A stretch of 64,000 nucleotides of DNA from JAMQPK01 sp963782595. Its GTDB lineage: Bacteria > Acidobacteriota > Vicinamibacteria > Vicinamibacterales > JAMQPK01. The position numbers and the translations under genes were made by a program. The notes beneath the pieces were generated by a model. That model was given only the letters and a program-made list of their open reading frames with translations, searched no databases and was not told where the DNA came from. Shown piece after piece: positions 26,659-36,456 of this stretch (positions are counted from its first letter, which is position 1; each line of letters opens with the position of its first letter). The stretch spans positions 744,001-808,000 of the forward strand of contig CAWAKJ010000005.1 in assembly GCA_963782595.1 (NCBI GenBank), in the 5' to 3' direction.

Positions 26659-28236
26659 CTACCGCGGCAGGCTGTCCTTCGCTTTCTTCGCGGCGCCTTC
26701 CAGCGCTTCGGCCAGCGACGCGTCGAACGACGGCCCTTCAGACACGCCCGACGCACCGGTCGTCATCGCGTCCATCATGAACATCGCCGCACCGGCCGTA
26801 CGGTCGAGGCCGCGACCGGTTCCCATCATCCCTGCGCCCTGCATCTGCATCAAGGCCGGATTGGTCAAGAAGCCTCCCATGCCGCCCATGTTCATCATCG
26901 ACATCGAGTTCATCGCGGCCAGCGGGCTCGCATAGCGGAGATACAGCATCGCCGCAACGCGGGCCAGACGAAGACCGGTCTTGAAACCGATGCCGCCATC
27001 GTTCCCTTCGGTCGTTGTCGTAAGGCGCGGTTTTCCTCCGCCGATGGGCAGGAGCTGCACGTTGAGTTTCGCCTCGGTCACGTCCTTGTCGGTGGATTCG
27101 CCAGCGGTCTTTTTGACCAGCCGGCCGAGCCGGCCGGGTTTCGAGGCCTTCAGCTCGGTGATCTGCGCGATCAACAGGTAGTCGCAGCCGAGCTCTTTGG
27201 CGTGGGCATTCAACGCTGATGGATCCGCAGTGGCGAGCGGCACGGCTTCCATTTTCTGTTCCGTCAGCTCGTTGATGAGCTGCGTGCGCAGCGCGCGGGT
27301 GTCCACCTGCTGTGTCGTCTTGTTCACAAGCTCGGGCACCGCCACGCGAACCATGCCGGCCTTTTTGGGCGGAGCAGATGCGGCAGTCGGTGCAGCCGCC
27401 AGCTTGACTTCGTTGGCATCGCTGACGGCTTTGGCGAGAACGCGTCCGTTGGTGGCCTCGGTCATGCCCGAGGGAATCTCGAAGAGCGACTCGTCGAGTC
27501 TTGTCACCTCGAACTCCGTCACTTCCATCTTCATGATGGAGGGCTTGCCGTCGGCGCCGGGCGTCGAGGTCGAGTAGCTCAGCGGGAAGCCGACCAGGTT
27601 TGTATCGCCGGTCTGATTCACCTTGATCTCGTCGCGGCAGGCGGCAGCACTCGACTGCGGCGGTGGCGGCTGCGCGGCGATCGCTTTCGGCGAGTCGATA
27701 TACCAGGCGTCGGTTTCGATGCGCTGTTTCGACTGATCGCACGCGCCCGCCTGCGGCTGGCGGTCGAGTACGGTCATCACGCGCCGCGCTTCAAATCCGA
27801 ACATCGTCTTGCGCTCGCCAACGTCGGCTATCGAGCTCTCGACGACCACGACACCTGAACCCGCGGCAGCAGGATTGCTCTCGGCCGCGGCAGCCAGCGG
27901 GATGATGAGATACGTGTTCGCCGCTCGACTGATCTGCACCGAACGCTTCAGATCGTGCTGGCGCAGCAGGATCATGTCTCCCAGCTCGTAGCGTTCGCGG
28001 TTACCGCGGATGTATGTGGTGCTCTCGGTCAGCTCCTCGCCGGTCGTGTACTTCGACGTGAATCGAATGTCCGACGGTGGAGGAGGCGGTTCCGGTTTCG
28101 CGGCCGCCGGTTTTGTTGCCGGCGCGGCCGGCGCCGGCTTTCGCGTGGGAGGCGCAGGTTTGCGTCCGGCCTGCCCAAACGCGAGCGTCGAGGAGAACAG
28201 AACGGCAACGACAACAACGGTCGCATTTCGACGCAT
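26659..28236 (-). CDS. Secreted two-domain protein, DUF4412-like + CsgG-like, Met-rich tail
   Basis: A 525-residue exported protein, start ATG 28236 (GAGG seven bases upstream); the open frame continues to 28665, but that part is Arg-rich shadow sequence. Signal peptide ends AFGQ, then a Pro/Ala/Lys linker. Domain 1 (FTSKYTTGEELTESTTYIRG, YELGDMILLRQHDLKRSVQI, later LDESLFEIPSGM) resembles DUF4412. Domain 2 (VRVAVPELVNKTTQQVDTRA, then DYLLIAQITELK) resembles the CsgG/FlgO group. A Met/Gly-rich segment (MNSMSMMNMGGMGG) is near the end. Probable envelope location; function unknown. It stands alone on its strand. Confidence 0.75.
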   Translation of the reverse strand: MRRNATVVVVAVLFSSTLAFGQAGRKPAPPTRKPAPAAPATKPAAAKPEPPPPPSDIRFTSKYTTGEELTESTTYIRGNRERYELGDMILLRQHDLKRSVQISRAANTYLIIPLAAAAESNPAAAGSGVVVVESSIADVGERKTMFGFEARRVMTVLDRQPQAGACDQSKQRIETDAWYIDSPKAIAAQPPPPQSSAAACRDEIKVNQTGDTNLVGFPLSYSTSTPGADGKPSIMKMEVTEFEVTRLDESLFEIPSGMTEATNGRVLAKAVSDANEVKLAAAPTAASAPPKKAGMVRVAVPELVNKTTQQVDTRALRTQLINELTEQKMEAVPLATADPSALNAHAKELGCDYLLIAQITELKASKPGRLGRLVKKTAGESTDKDVTEAKLNVQLLPIGGGKPRLTTTTEGNDGGIGFKTGLRLARVAAMLYLRYASPLAAMNSMSMMNMGGMGGFLTNPALMQMQGAGMMGTGRGLDRTAGAAMFMMDAMTTGASGVSEGPSFDASLAEALEGAAKKAKDSLPR

Positions 28237-28370
28237 TTTGCACCTCGGAGAGAAGGTGGCGGGTGGAGGCATTGATTCTACCTGTACTGGCCCTACTTCT
28301 CTTACGCGCAAAAGACGCTCGATAGGGACCATTTGGACGGGACAGGCCACCAGGTCGTTAAAATGAGCCC

Positions 28371-29190
<820 letters not shown>

Positions 29191-29197
29191 GAGCTCC

Positions 29198-30673
29198 ATG
29201 CGTCGTTCTCCATTGCAGATGACTCCCGAACAGTTTCGTGCTGTGGGCCATCGTCTTGTTGATCAGATTGCCGACCGTCTCGCAAGGGTTTCGGAAGGGC
29301 CAGTAAAGCGCGACGAGTCGGCCGAGGTTGTTCGCCGGGCGGTGAAGGCCGAGCGCGGACTGCCGTTGGAGGGACGCGACCCGCAGGCGCTCGTCAGCGA
29401 AGCGGTCGACCTGCTGTTCGAGCATTCGAATCTCAACGGGCATCCCCGGTTCTTCGGCTACATCACGTCGAGCCCGGCGCCGATTGGCATGTTCGGCGAT
29501 TTGCTCGCCGCGGCCGTCAACGCCAATATCGGCGGGTGGGCGCTGGCGCCGGCGGCCAGTGAAATCGAACTGCAGACCGTCAGGTGGATTGCAGAGTTCA
29601 TCGGGTATCCCGTTGGGGCCGGCGGCCTGCTCGTGAGCGGTGGCAACATGGCCAACTTCGTGTGCTTTCTCGCCGCGAGGACCGCCAAGGCCGGCTGGGA
29701 TGTTCGCAAAGCGGGTCTTGGCGGTGGCGCGAGCGGCGGAGCACCCACGCTCATCGTGTATGCCTCGGCCGAGACGCATACGTGGATTCAGAAGGCCGCC
29801 GATCTCTTCGGTTTGGGCACCGACGCCATTCGATGGATTCCGGTCGATGCGCATCAGCGGATGCAGACCAAGGAGCTCCGACGCCAGATTGAGGACGATC
29901 GTGCGAGGGGCCACTTTCCGTTTCTCGTCGTGGGCACAGGAGGATCGGTCAGCACCGGAGCCATCGATCCCTTGCCCGAGATCGCTGCGATCTGTCGCGA
30001 GTGTGATTTGTGGTTTCACGTTGACGGTGCGTATGGCGGGCTGGCCGCGCCAGTTCGAGACGCGCCCGATGATCTTCGAGGTCTCGCCGAGGCCGACTCG
30101 GTTGCCGTCGATCCGCACAAGTGGCTCTACGCACCGCTCGAGGCGGGCTGCGCGCTGGTGCGGCAGCCTGACCATCTTCGCAATGCCTTTTCGTATCATC
30201 CCCCGTATTACAAGTTCAAAGACGACGTGGTGAACTTCGTCGACTATGGATTGCAGAATTCACGCGGTTTTCGCGCGCTGAAGGTATGGCTGGCGCTGCA
30301 ACACATCGGCCGCGCCGGTTACGAGGCGTCGATTGCGGAAGACATGCGGCTATCGCGCCGGCTCGCCGATGCCTTGCGGGCGCATGGCGACTTCGAGGTG
30401 CTGACGCAGAACCTGAGCATCACGACGTTCCGCTACGTGCCGCGCGAACTGCGCGGGCAAGCCGGCGACGCCGCGGTCCTGGAGCAGCTGAACCGTTTGA
30501 ATCAGGATTTGCTCTCTCGTGTGGAGAAGAGCGGCGAGGCGTTCCTCTCGAACGCGGTCGTGGACGGCAAATTCGTGTTGCGCGCCTGCATCGTCAACTT
30601 CAACACGTCCGAGGAAGATGTTGATGCCCTGCCCGCGATCGTCGCCCGGCAGGTTGCACGGTCTGGCGCTTGA
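29198..30673 (+). CDS. Group II PLP-dependent decarboxylase (aromatic amino acid type)
   Basis: A 491-residue cytoplasmic enzyme, start ATG 29198 with an AAGGAG site seven bases upstream. Family landmarks: HPRFFGYITSSPAP, GLLVSGGNMANFVCF, the cofactor region THTWIQKAADLFGLG, TGGSVSTGAIDPL, WFHVDGAYGG, and the Schiff-base Lys in VDPHKWLYAP. Closest in layout to L-dopa/tryptophan/tyrosine decarboxylases; substrate not determined. The upstream deacetylase ends 29 nt before, so the pair may be co-transcribed, although no common pathway is evident. Confidence 0.9.
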   Translation: MRRSPLQMTPEQFRAVGHRLVDQIADRLARVSEGPVKRDESAEVVRRAVKAERGLPLEGRDPQALVSEAVDLLFEHSNLNGHPRFFGYITSSPAPIGMFGDLLAAAVNANIGGWALAPAASEIELQTVRWIAEFIGYPVGAGGLLVSGGNMANFVCFLAARTAKAGWDVRKAGLGGGASGGAPTLIVYASAETHTWIQKAADLFGLGTDAIRWIPVDAHQRMQTKELRRQIEDDRARGHFPFLVVGTGGSVSTGAIDPLPEIAAICRECDLWFHVDGAYGGLAAPVRDAPDDLRGLAEADSVAVDPHKWLYAPLEAGCALVRQPDHLRNAFSYHPPYYKFKDDVVNFVDYGLQNSRGFRALKVWLALQHIGRAGYEASIAEDMRLSRRLADALRAHGDFEVLTQNLSITTFRYVPRELRGQAGDAAVLEQLNRLNQDLLSRVEKSGEAFLSNAVVDGKFVLRACIVNFNTSEEDVDALPAIVARQVARSGA

Positions 30674-30690
30674 CAGACGATACGAAAACA

Positions 30691-30950
30691 GGAGCTCAGG
30701 AGCTCAGGAGGAGCTCAACGCGGAGGCAAGGAGCTCAGCCTCGACTTCGCGCCGTTGGCGCGCGCGAAGAAGAAGACAAGCCGAATATCAAGAGCAAAGG
30801 TTCGTGCAGCTCTTGTATTCGGCTTGTCTTCTTCTCCGCGCGTGGGCCGCGTTCGCGGCCCACGAAGTCGATGCTCTCTCACGAGGGCTTGGACATCGTC
30901 GCGTCGTCGTGTCGTCGTGTTGTTGTATTTCTCTTGATCTCTTGATCTCC
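30691..30950. repeat. Composite intergenic element A (carries inserted hairpin)
   Basis: Flanked by AGGAGCTCAGGAGCTCAGG words on the left and TTGATCTCTTGATCTCCTG on the right. Inside are TTCGCGCCGTTGGCGCGCGC, a ~66-bp hairpin (arms 30769-30795 and 30809-30834, core GAAGAAGACAAGCCGAAT), then the palindrome GTGGGCCGCGTTCGCGGCCC. Element B at 53140-53370 has the same outer parts, inverted, without the hairpin. The spacer 30674-30983 contains no gene. Confidence 0.8.
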
Positions 30951-30983
30951 TGTAAACAATTCCCGAACTATGTGAAACCTTAT

Positions 30984-31592
30984 CTAGGGGTTGCTCCGCA
31001 TGGCCGCCGCGGCGCGGATGATCGCGATCTCATCAGCTCTGAACGCCCAATCCGTGTCGGCGTTCTCGCGCAATTCGACGTGTGACCAGCCCGCGCGCAT
31101 CAGCCCGTGATCGGCGTGGCGATTGGTGTCGAGCAGAAGGTGGCCGATCTCGTGAGCAATGGCGCGGCCGAGCAGCAGAGGGAAGTCCAGATGCGCGTCG
31201 CGCGACACCGCACGGACGAGGTCGGCGAACACGGTCGCCAGAAACGGGACGCCTTCGGTGATATTCACGAGCGCGAATCCCATGGAGACGTACCGCTTTC
31301 CCGGCAGGGGATTCGCCGCTTGCAGACGGAGGATCACCTCGCTGGCCTTCAGCGCCTGTCGGCAGCGTGGCGCTGCCTCGGGCACTTCCTGGTCGCGATT
31401 CCAGCAGTCGATCCACGATAGCTCGATGCCGGCGCGGGCGAAGACCGCATCGACGAAGGGGCGGGCGGCGGTCAGGTCGTCGCCTGAGACGCCGTAGCTG
31501 TTGTAGGTTCGAACGGTAACCGTCTGCGCCATCGACGCTGCGGGTGCCGTGCAAAGAATCGCAACCAGTGCGCCAATAGCTTTCCAGCCCAT
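30984..31592 (-). CDS. Secreted HExxH protein (putative metalloprotease)
   Basis: A 202-residue protein with signal peptide ending SMAQ. The C-terminal half contains AIAHEIGHLLLDTNRHADHG, a zincin-type HExxH followed by a further His at +6 (HExxHxxxxxxH), as in compact metzincin-like domains, then LMRAGW with the Met-turn-like methionine. The N-terminal half (VTVRTYNSYGVSG, IELSWIDC) is unlike known peptidases. Acidobacterial genomes carry many such small secreted proteins; peptidase activity is plausible but unproven. It is convergent with the decarboxylase gene. Confidence 0.75.
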   Translation of the reverse strand: MGWKAIGALVAILCTAPAASMAQTVTVRTYNSYGVSGDDLTAARPFVDAVFARAGIELSWIDCWNRDQEVPEAAPRCRQALKASEVILRLQAANPLPGKRYVSMGFALVNITEGVPFLATVFADLVRAVSRDAHLDFPLLLGRAIAHEIGHLLLDTNRHADHGLMRAGWSHVELRENADTDWAFRADEIAIIRAAAAMRSNP

Positions 31593-31651
31593 GTTCCGCC
31601 TCCTGTTTCCTCACGCGGGAACAGGTGGCGGATTCACTCAGCGGGAACAGG

Positions 31652-31717
31652 GGAAAACCGCTCCGGGAGCCATTTTCCCGGGTGGATCTCAGAAAATGGC
31701 TCCCGGAGCGGTTTTCC
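31652..31717. repeat. Perfect 26-bp inverted repeat, 14-nt loop
   Basis: Arms 31652-31677 and 31692-31717 are exactly complementary (core AAAACCGCTCCGGGAGCCAT). It lies in the divergent region between the HExxH gene (31592) and the sigma-factor gene (31766). Confidence 0.85.
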
Positions 31718-31765
31718 GTTTTTCGAGTGAGTGAAAACCCGGACGGATTACGCGTTAAATTAAGG

Positions 31766-32365
31766 ATGGGCGTATTCTTTCGGGAAAGAGTGGACTCATC
31801 GAGGTCGGAAGTCACACGGTTGCTCAAGGAGTGGGGCAACGGGCGCCACGACGCGCTCGACAGCCTGCTGCCTCAGATTTACGCCGAACTGCGCAAACTG
31901 GCCTCCAGCTATCTGCGCCGCGAGCGCCCCGATCACACCCTGCAGCCGACCGCGCTCGTCCACGAAGCCTTCATCAAGCTCGTGGATCAGCGCGCGGTCC
32001 GCTGGCAGAACCGCGCCCATTTTTTCGGGATTGCGGCCCAGGCGATGCGCCGGATTCTTGTCGATCACGCGAGGGCGCACGCGGCCGACAAACGTGGCGC
32101 CGGCGAGCGCGCTGTCTCGTTCGACGAAGCGGTGGTCCTCGTCGGCGCGCCCGATATCGATTTGCTCGCGCTCGACGAGGTGTTGACCCGGCTGGCTGCC
32201 CTCGATCCTCAGCAAAGCCGGGTTGTCGAGTTGCGCTTCTTCGGTGGACTGACCATGGAGGAGACGGCAGAGGTGATGAACATTTCACCGGCGACGGTCG
32301 GCCGGGAATGGACGTTGGCGAAAGCGTGGTTGTACGCCGAACTGCGGCCGTCAGGGTCCGGCTAA
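31766..32365 (+). CDS. ECF-type RNA polymerase sigma factor (Sig70_ECF family)
   Basis: A 199-residue sigma factor. ATG 31766 is chosen; the open frame back to 31625 runs through the 26-bp inverted repeat and is rejected. Region 2 is seen in LLPQIYAELRKLASSYLRRE, HTLQPTALVHEAFIKLVD and RAHFFGIAAQAMRRILVDHA; region 4 in LTRLAALDPQQSRVVELRFF, GGLTMEETAEVMNISPATVG and REWTLAKAWL. This is the Acidobacteria/Planctomycete-type Sig70_ECF group, whose members often sit beside Ser/Thr kinases and lack anti-sigma factors. The last codons and stop (TCC GGC TAA) belong to the REP copy at 32355-32380. The kinase gene follows 26 nt later. Confidence 0.9.
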   Translation: MGVFFRERVDSSRSEVTRLLKEWGNGRHDALDSLLPQIYAELRKLASSYLRRERPDHTLQPTALVHEAFIKLVDQRAVRWQNRAHFFGIAAQAMRRILVDHARAHAADKRGAGERAVSFDEAVVLVGAPDIDLLALDEVLTRLAALDPQQSRVVELRFFGGLTMEETAEVMNISPATVGREWTLAKAWLYAELRPSGSG

Positions 32366-32380
32366 AGCCGGACACTACGT
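32355..32380 (+). repeat. REP-like 26-bp palindrome, copy 4
   Basis: Perfect core TCCGGCTAAAGCCGGA with CACTACGT tail. Its TAA is the stop codon of the sigma factor, and its end is 11 nt from the kinase ATG at 32392. Confidence 0.9.
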
Positions 32381-32391
32381 CCGACTACGAT

Positions 32392-35300
32392 ATGGACTAC
32401 TGGCCACGCGTCAAAGAGCTCTTCCACGGCGCGCTCGAGCGCGAGCCGGCGGAGCGCGCGGCCTTTCTGAGCGCGTCGTGCGGTGACGAACCGGCCGTTC
32501 GAGCGGAGGTGGAACGCCTGCTTGCCGCGCACGCGGAGAGCGGAGCGTTCATCGAGCAGTCGCCGGTCGCGATGGCGGGCCGGATCATCGGACATTACAG
32601 AATCGAGCGGTCGGCTGGGGCCGGTGGCATGGGCGAGGTGTACGTCGCTCACGACCTCGAGCTTGGCAGGACCGTCGCCGTCAAGATTGCCCTCGGCACC
32701 GATGCCCAGGCGCAGGCGCGACTCAAGCGTGAAGCGCAGCACGCCTCGCAGTTGAACCATCCGAATATCTGCACCATCCACGAGATCGGCTCGTTCGGCG
32801 ATCAGCCGTTCATTGCGATGGAGTTCGTTGACGGCGACCGTCTGCACGATCGCATTCCGTCAACCGGTCTGCCGATCGACCAGGTCATCCGATTCGGGAC
32901 GCAGATCGCGGGCGCGCTGACACATGCGCACGAGGCTGGCGTCGTCCATCGGGATCTGAAAAGCGCCAACGTCATGGTCACCTCGGATGGGCGCATCAAG
33001 GTGCTCGACTTCGGGCTTGCGCGGCGTCATTCGGCAGAGCATGTCAAGGATCTGTCGCTGTCGCGCGAATCGTTGAGCGGTGATGAGCCGGTTGCCGGCA
33101 CACTCTCGTGCATGGCGCCCGAACTGCTGCGCGGCGGTCCGGCAGATGCGCGCAGCGACATCTGGGCGTTCGGCGTGCTCCTGTACGAAATGGCATCGGG
33201 AAAGCGCCCGTTTGCCGGCACGACCGGTTTCGAGTTGAGCGGTGCGATTCTTCACCAACCGCCGGCGCCGCTGCCAGCACATCTGCCGTCTTCTTTGAAA
33301 GATGTCGTCCTGTGTTGTCTGAACAAGGATCCGCGCAAGCGGTACCAGCAGTCAGAGCAGGCTCGTGCGGCTCTTGAGTCGATCGTGTTGCACGACAAGC
33401 CGTCGTGGCCCTGGCGGGCCGTTGGGGCTGCTGCCGTCGTGCTCTTGGTTGCGGCGCTCACGACGTTTGCACTCACGCGGCGCGGAGGCGATTCTGCACC
33501 GGCGCCGGCTGTGTCAGCCGCTGAAAGTCCTCGCGCGATCGCCGTGATGAATTTCGAGAATGTCGCCGGCACTCAGGACACTGCCTGGTTGTCGAAAGGT
33601 GTGCCGCGGATGCTCGTCACCGGCCTGGCCCAGACCAGCGGCCTTCATATCGTGAGCGCGCAGCATCTGGAGGAGGCGGCGAGGAAACTGGGTGGCCCGA
33701 CGATCGACGTGCTCAGTAGCGCGGAGTTTGCCGACGTGGCACGCCGGTCCGGCGCCGCCGCGGTCGTCAGCGGCACCATCATGAAAGCGGGAGAGGAAGT
33801 GCGCGTCGACGTTCAGCTTCACGATTTGTCGACCGGTCGTGTGCTGGTCGCCGAGACCGGCCGCGGTACCGATGTGTTTGCGATCGCCGATCATCTGACG
33901 AGTCGCATCCGAATGGCCGCCGGATTTTCCGACGCCACGGGCATCCGGCGCGTCGCCGACGTCTCGTCTGCGTCGCTCGAAGCGTACCGGTTGTATTCGG
34001 AAGGCGTCGACGCGTGCCTCAATGTGCGATGGGCCGACGCGCACAAGCTGCTCGAGGCGGCGGTCGCCACTGATCCAGGTTTCGCCGATGCGTATTTGCA
34101 ACTGGCTGTCGTCGCCATCTCTCGCGGATCGCAGGTCTCGCGACGAGAGTATCTGCGGAAAGCGGCACAGTATGCCGACCGCCTGAGCACTCAACAGCGT
34201 CGGTTCCTGGACCTGCAGTTGGCGCGCGGGACCGGCGAACCGGCCAAGGTCGCTCGCATGCTCGAAGCGTTCCTGACGGATTATCCAATGGTGGAAGAGG
34301 CCTATAGCGTGGCAAACAGCCTCTACAATCCGATGCTCGGCGGCGTCTTCGATCCCGAAAAGATGGTGTCGATTGCCGAGAGAGGCGTGAAGGCGCTTCC
34401 CACGTCTGGTCCGACCCGCAATACCTATGGCTATGCGCTGATAGGTGCCGGGCGGTATGAAGACGCGCTACGCGAGTTCGAAACGTACGCGCGTCTCGCT
34501 CCGCGCGAGCCGAATCCTCACGACAGCATGGGCGAGGCATACCTGTTCCTGGGAATGCCCGGCAAGGCTGTCGAGAGTTATGCGCGCGCACGCGCCATCG
34601 ACCCGACATTCGACACGGCACGAAACGGGCACGCGCTCGGGTTGGCGATGGCCGGCCGGTTCGATGAAGCGATTGCGGTCGACCCAGGGCTACCGGCTGA
34701 AAAGCCGATCCTGCTCTCTCGCGTCGGACGCTACCGGGAAGCGGCGCAGGCGATGGCCGCGGCCGGACCGCGCTCAGCTGACCTTGGGCTCGACTCGTTC
34801 GGGGAAGGGACGCTGCATCTGCTGGCGGCGATTCTGTCGCTGGAGCGCCACGACGCTGCGCGAGGCGCGCTCGAAGCTGCGTCTGCGGAACGCGTCTTTG
34901 CGGCCTCGGATCATCCACGAAAATCGACCTACATGGTGCTGACGCATCTCGTCGCCGGAGTGGCCGCCATCCAAAAAGGGAACATCGCTGATGCGCGTTC
35001 ACGATTGGAACGGCAGAAGCAGTTCTACCGGCCCAGCTTCGATCTCGACGTCTGGCTGCACAAAGCCCTGGAGGGAGAGATTGCGCTGGCAGCCGGCGAT
35101 TCGCGACTCGCTGCGGCTGCGTTCTCACAGGGAGAACTCAGGCAAAAACGCTTTCACTTCGACCTCGTCGGTGGCACGCTCATCGCCAACCACGTGACGT
35201 CGCGCGACGGTCTCGCACGAGTCGCCCGAGCACGCGGCGATCTGGCGGGCGCCATTGCTGCATATCGACGCCTGCTGAGCACTGGCCCCGATGCGAAGTG

Positions 35301-35478
35301 GATGAGTGTGCTCGAGCCGAGATACGTCCTGGAGCTTGCGCGGCTGCTGGAGCAAACAGGCGACAAGCGAAATGCCCTGGGGGAGTACGAACGGTTCCTG
35401 AGCCTGTGGAAGCGCGCCGATCCGGAGCTGCCGGAGTTAGATGAAGCGCGCCGCGCGGTCGCTCGGCTTCGTTCGTAG
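32392..35478 (+). CDS. Transmembrane Ser/Thr protein kinase with TPR region, paired with ECF sigma
   Basis: A 1028-residue kinase. ATG 32392 gives MDYWPRVKELFHGALE, matching the start of the paralogue at 14574; the frame upstream is a shadow of the sigma gene. Kinase domain ~64-340: SAGAGGMGEVY, VAVKIA, HRDLKSANV, VLDFGLAR, CMAPELLRG and SDIWAFGVLLYEMA. A membrane helix (AVGAAAVVLLVAALTTFAL) is followed by a FlgO/TolB-N-like segment (AIAVMNFENVAG, then SKGVPRMLVTGLAQ) and TPRs. In ECF43-type pairs the kinase activates its sigma factor by phosphorylation; the same is plausible here but inferred from position. Confidence 0.93.
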   Translation: MDYWPRVKELFHGALEREPAERAAFLSASCGDEPAVRAEVERLLAAHAESGAFIEQSPVAMAGRIIGHYRIERSAGAGGMGEVYVAHDLELGRTVAVKIALGTDAQAQARLKREAQHASQLNHPNICTIHEIGSFGDQPFIAMEFVDGDRLHDRIPSTGLPIDQVIRFGTQIAGALTHAHEAGVVHRDLKSANVMVTSDGRIKVLDFGLARRHSAEHVKDLSLSRESLSGDEPVAGTLSCMAPELLRGGPADARSDIWAFGVLLYEMASGKRPFAGTTGFELSGAILHQPPAPLPAHLPSSLKDVVLCCLNKDPRKRYQQSEQARAALESIVLHDKPSWPWRAVGAAAVVLLVAALTTFALTRRGGDSAPAPAVSAAESPRAIAVMNFENVAGTQDTAWLSKGVPRMLVTGLAQTSGLHIVSAQHLEEAARKLGGPTIDVLSSAEFADVARRSGAAAVVSGTIMKAGEEVRVDVQLHDLSTGRVLVAETGRGTDVFAIADHLTSRIRMAAGFSDATGIRRVADVSSASLEAYRLYSEGVDACLNVRWADAHKLLEAAVATDPGFADAYLQLAVVAISRGSQVSRREYLRKAAQYADRLSTQQRRFLDLQLARGTGEPAKVARMLEAFLTDYPMVEEAYSVANSLYNPMLGGVFDPEKMVSIAERGVKALPTSGPTRNTYGYALIGAGRYEDALREFETYARLAPREPNPHDSMGEAYLFLGMPGKAVESYARARAIDPTFDTARNGHALGLAMAGRFDEAIAVDPGLPAEKPILLSRVGRYREAAQAMAAAGPRSADLGLDSFGEGTLHLLAAILSLERHDAARGALEAASAERVFAASDHPRKSTYMVLTHLVAGVAAIQKGNIADARSRLERQKQFYRPSFDLDVWLHKALEGEIALAAGDSRLAAAAFSQGELRQKRFHFDLVGGTLIANHVTSRDGLARVARARGDLAGAIAAYRRLLSTGPDAKWMSVLEPRYVLELARLLEQTGDKRNALGEYERFLSLWKRADPELPELDEARRAVARLRS

Positions 35479-35624
35479 GCGATGGCTCGATCCTCGTCGG
35501 CGGTGAGCGTACGAGAAGCGGATGACACCGTGCGTTTACCGAACGGTCCTCGAACCATGACAGACCAGCGATGGTGCCCGAAGACATCGACCTTCGACTA
35601 CCCGAGGCGTATGATCAGATCAGG

Positions 35625-36422
35625 ATGATACGGCTCCTGATACTTGCCGTCGCCTTCGCGTTGATGCTGCCAGAGACGACGTCTGCGCAGAGGACTCCGC
35701 GATCGAGGATTAGTCCGCGGACCGGACCGGTGGAAGACGCCTGGCCACGCGATCCACCACCCCGATTTACGATTCCGCCACGCGGAACCGTCGGGTTACC
35801 GGAAATCGGCCTCCCGCTCCCTCCGATCGGATTGCAGGGGCCACTCGATCAACGCCGGCATGACGACTGGCAAAGGCGCAGAGTGATGAGGTGGCCGGGG
35901 GTCGTCTATTTGCCTCCGCCCTACTACGCCTCGCCGAATTTCGACATGCGGTTCTACTACCCGCAGTATTACGACTCACAGTATTTCGATCCGCAATATT
36001 ACGAGACTCCTGTCGAACCGGCTCCGGTTGAGGCAACGGTCGTGGCGCCCGCGGCAACCGGGCGGCTCATCCTCGATCCGCAACCTGAAGGCGCACAGGT
36101 GTTCGTGGACGGCTACTACGCGGGCATTCCCGAGGATTTCAGCAGTGTGAGTGGCGGCGGCGTGCTGCAGGCTGGACAGCACCGCATCGATATCAGTGCG
36201 CCCGGTTTTGAAGCCGTCAGTCTCGACGTGAACATTGCTCCCAGTCAGACGCTGACCTATGAAGGCACGTTGATGCCGCTTCCGAAACGGCAGGACGAGC
36301 AGCCAGGCAAGCCCACCATCTTCTACCTGATACCCGGTTGCTATATGGGGAATATCCATCCAAGGGATGTGAAGTTGCCCGCGACGTGTGATTTAAGAGC
36401 CGTGGTCGAGTTTAAGTATTAA
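35625..36422 (+). CDS. Secreted PEGA-domain protein
   Basis: A 265-residue protein with signal peptide MIRLLILAVAFALMLPETTS ending at Ala-Gln. The middle is Pro/Tyr-rich (VYLPPPYYASPNFDMRFYYP, QYYDSQYFDPQYYE), followed by a PEGA domain (GRLILDPQPEGAQVFVDGYY, LQAGQHRIDISAPGFEAVSL). The end has IPGCYMGNIHPRDVKLPATC. PEGA proteins are surface or envelope proteins of unknown binding specificity. The frame is open from 35571, but ATG 35625 starts the signal peptide. Probably co-directional with, but not tightly linked to, the kinase gene. Confidence 0.85.
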   Translation: MIRLLILAVAFALMLPETTSAQRTPRSRISPRTGPVEDAWPRDPPPRFTIPPRGTVGLPEIGLPLPPIGLQGPLDQRRHDDWQRRRVMRWPGVVYLPPPYYASPNFDMRFYYPQYYDSQYFDPQYYETPVEPAPVEATVVAPAATGRLILDPQPEGAQVFVDGYYAGIPEDFSSVSGGGVLQAGQHRIDISAPGFEAVSLDVNIAPSQTLTYEGTLMPLPKRQDEQPGKPTIFYLIPGCYMGNIHPRDVKLPATCDLRAVVEFKY

Positions 36423-36456
36423 AATCTCTAGCATTATTCGAACAGCGCTGTTCCCC

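Noticed and set aside
31831..32391. N-terminal extension of the kinase frame through the sigma-factor gene
   Set aside because: These codons are an out-of-frame reading of the sigma gene; the paralogous kinase begins at the equivalent of ATG 32392.
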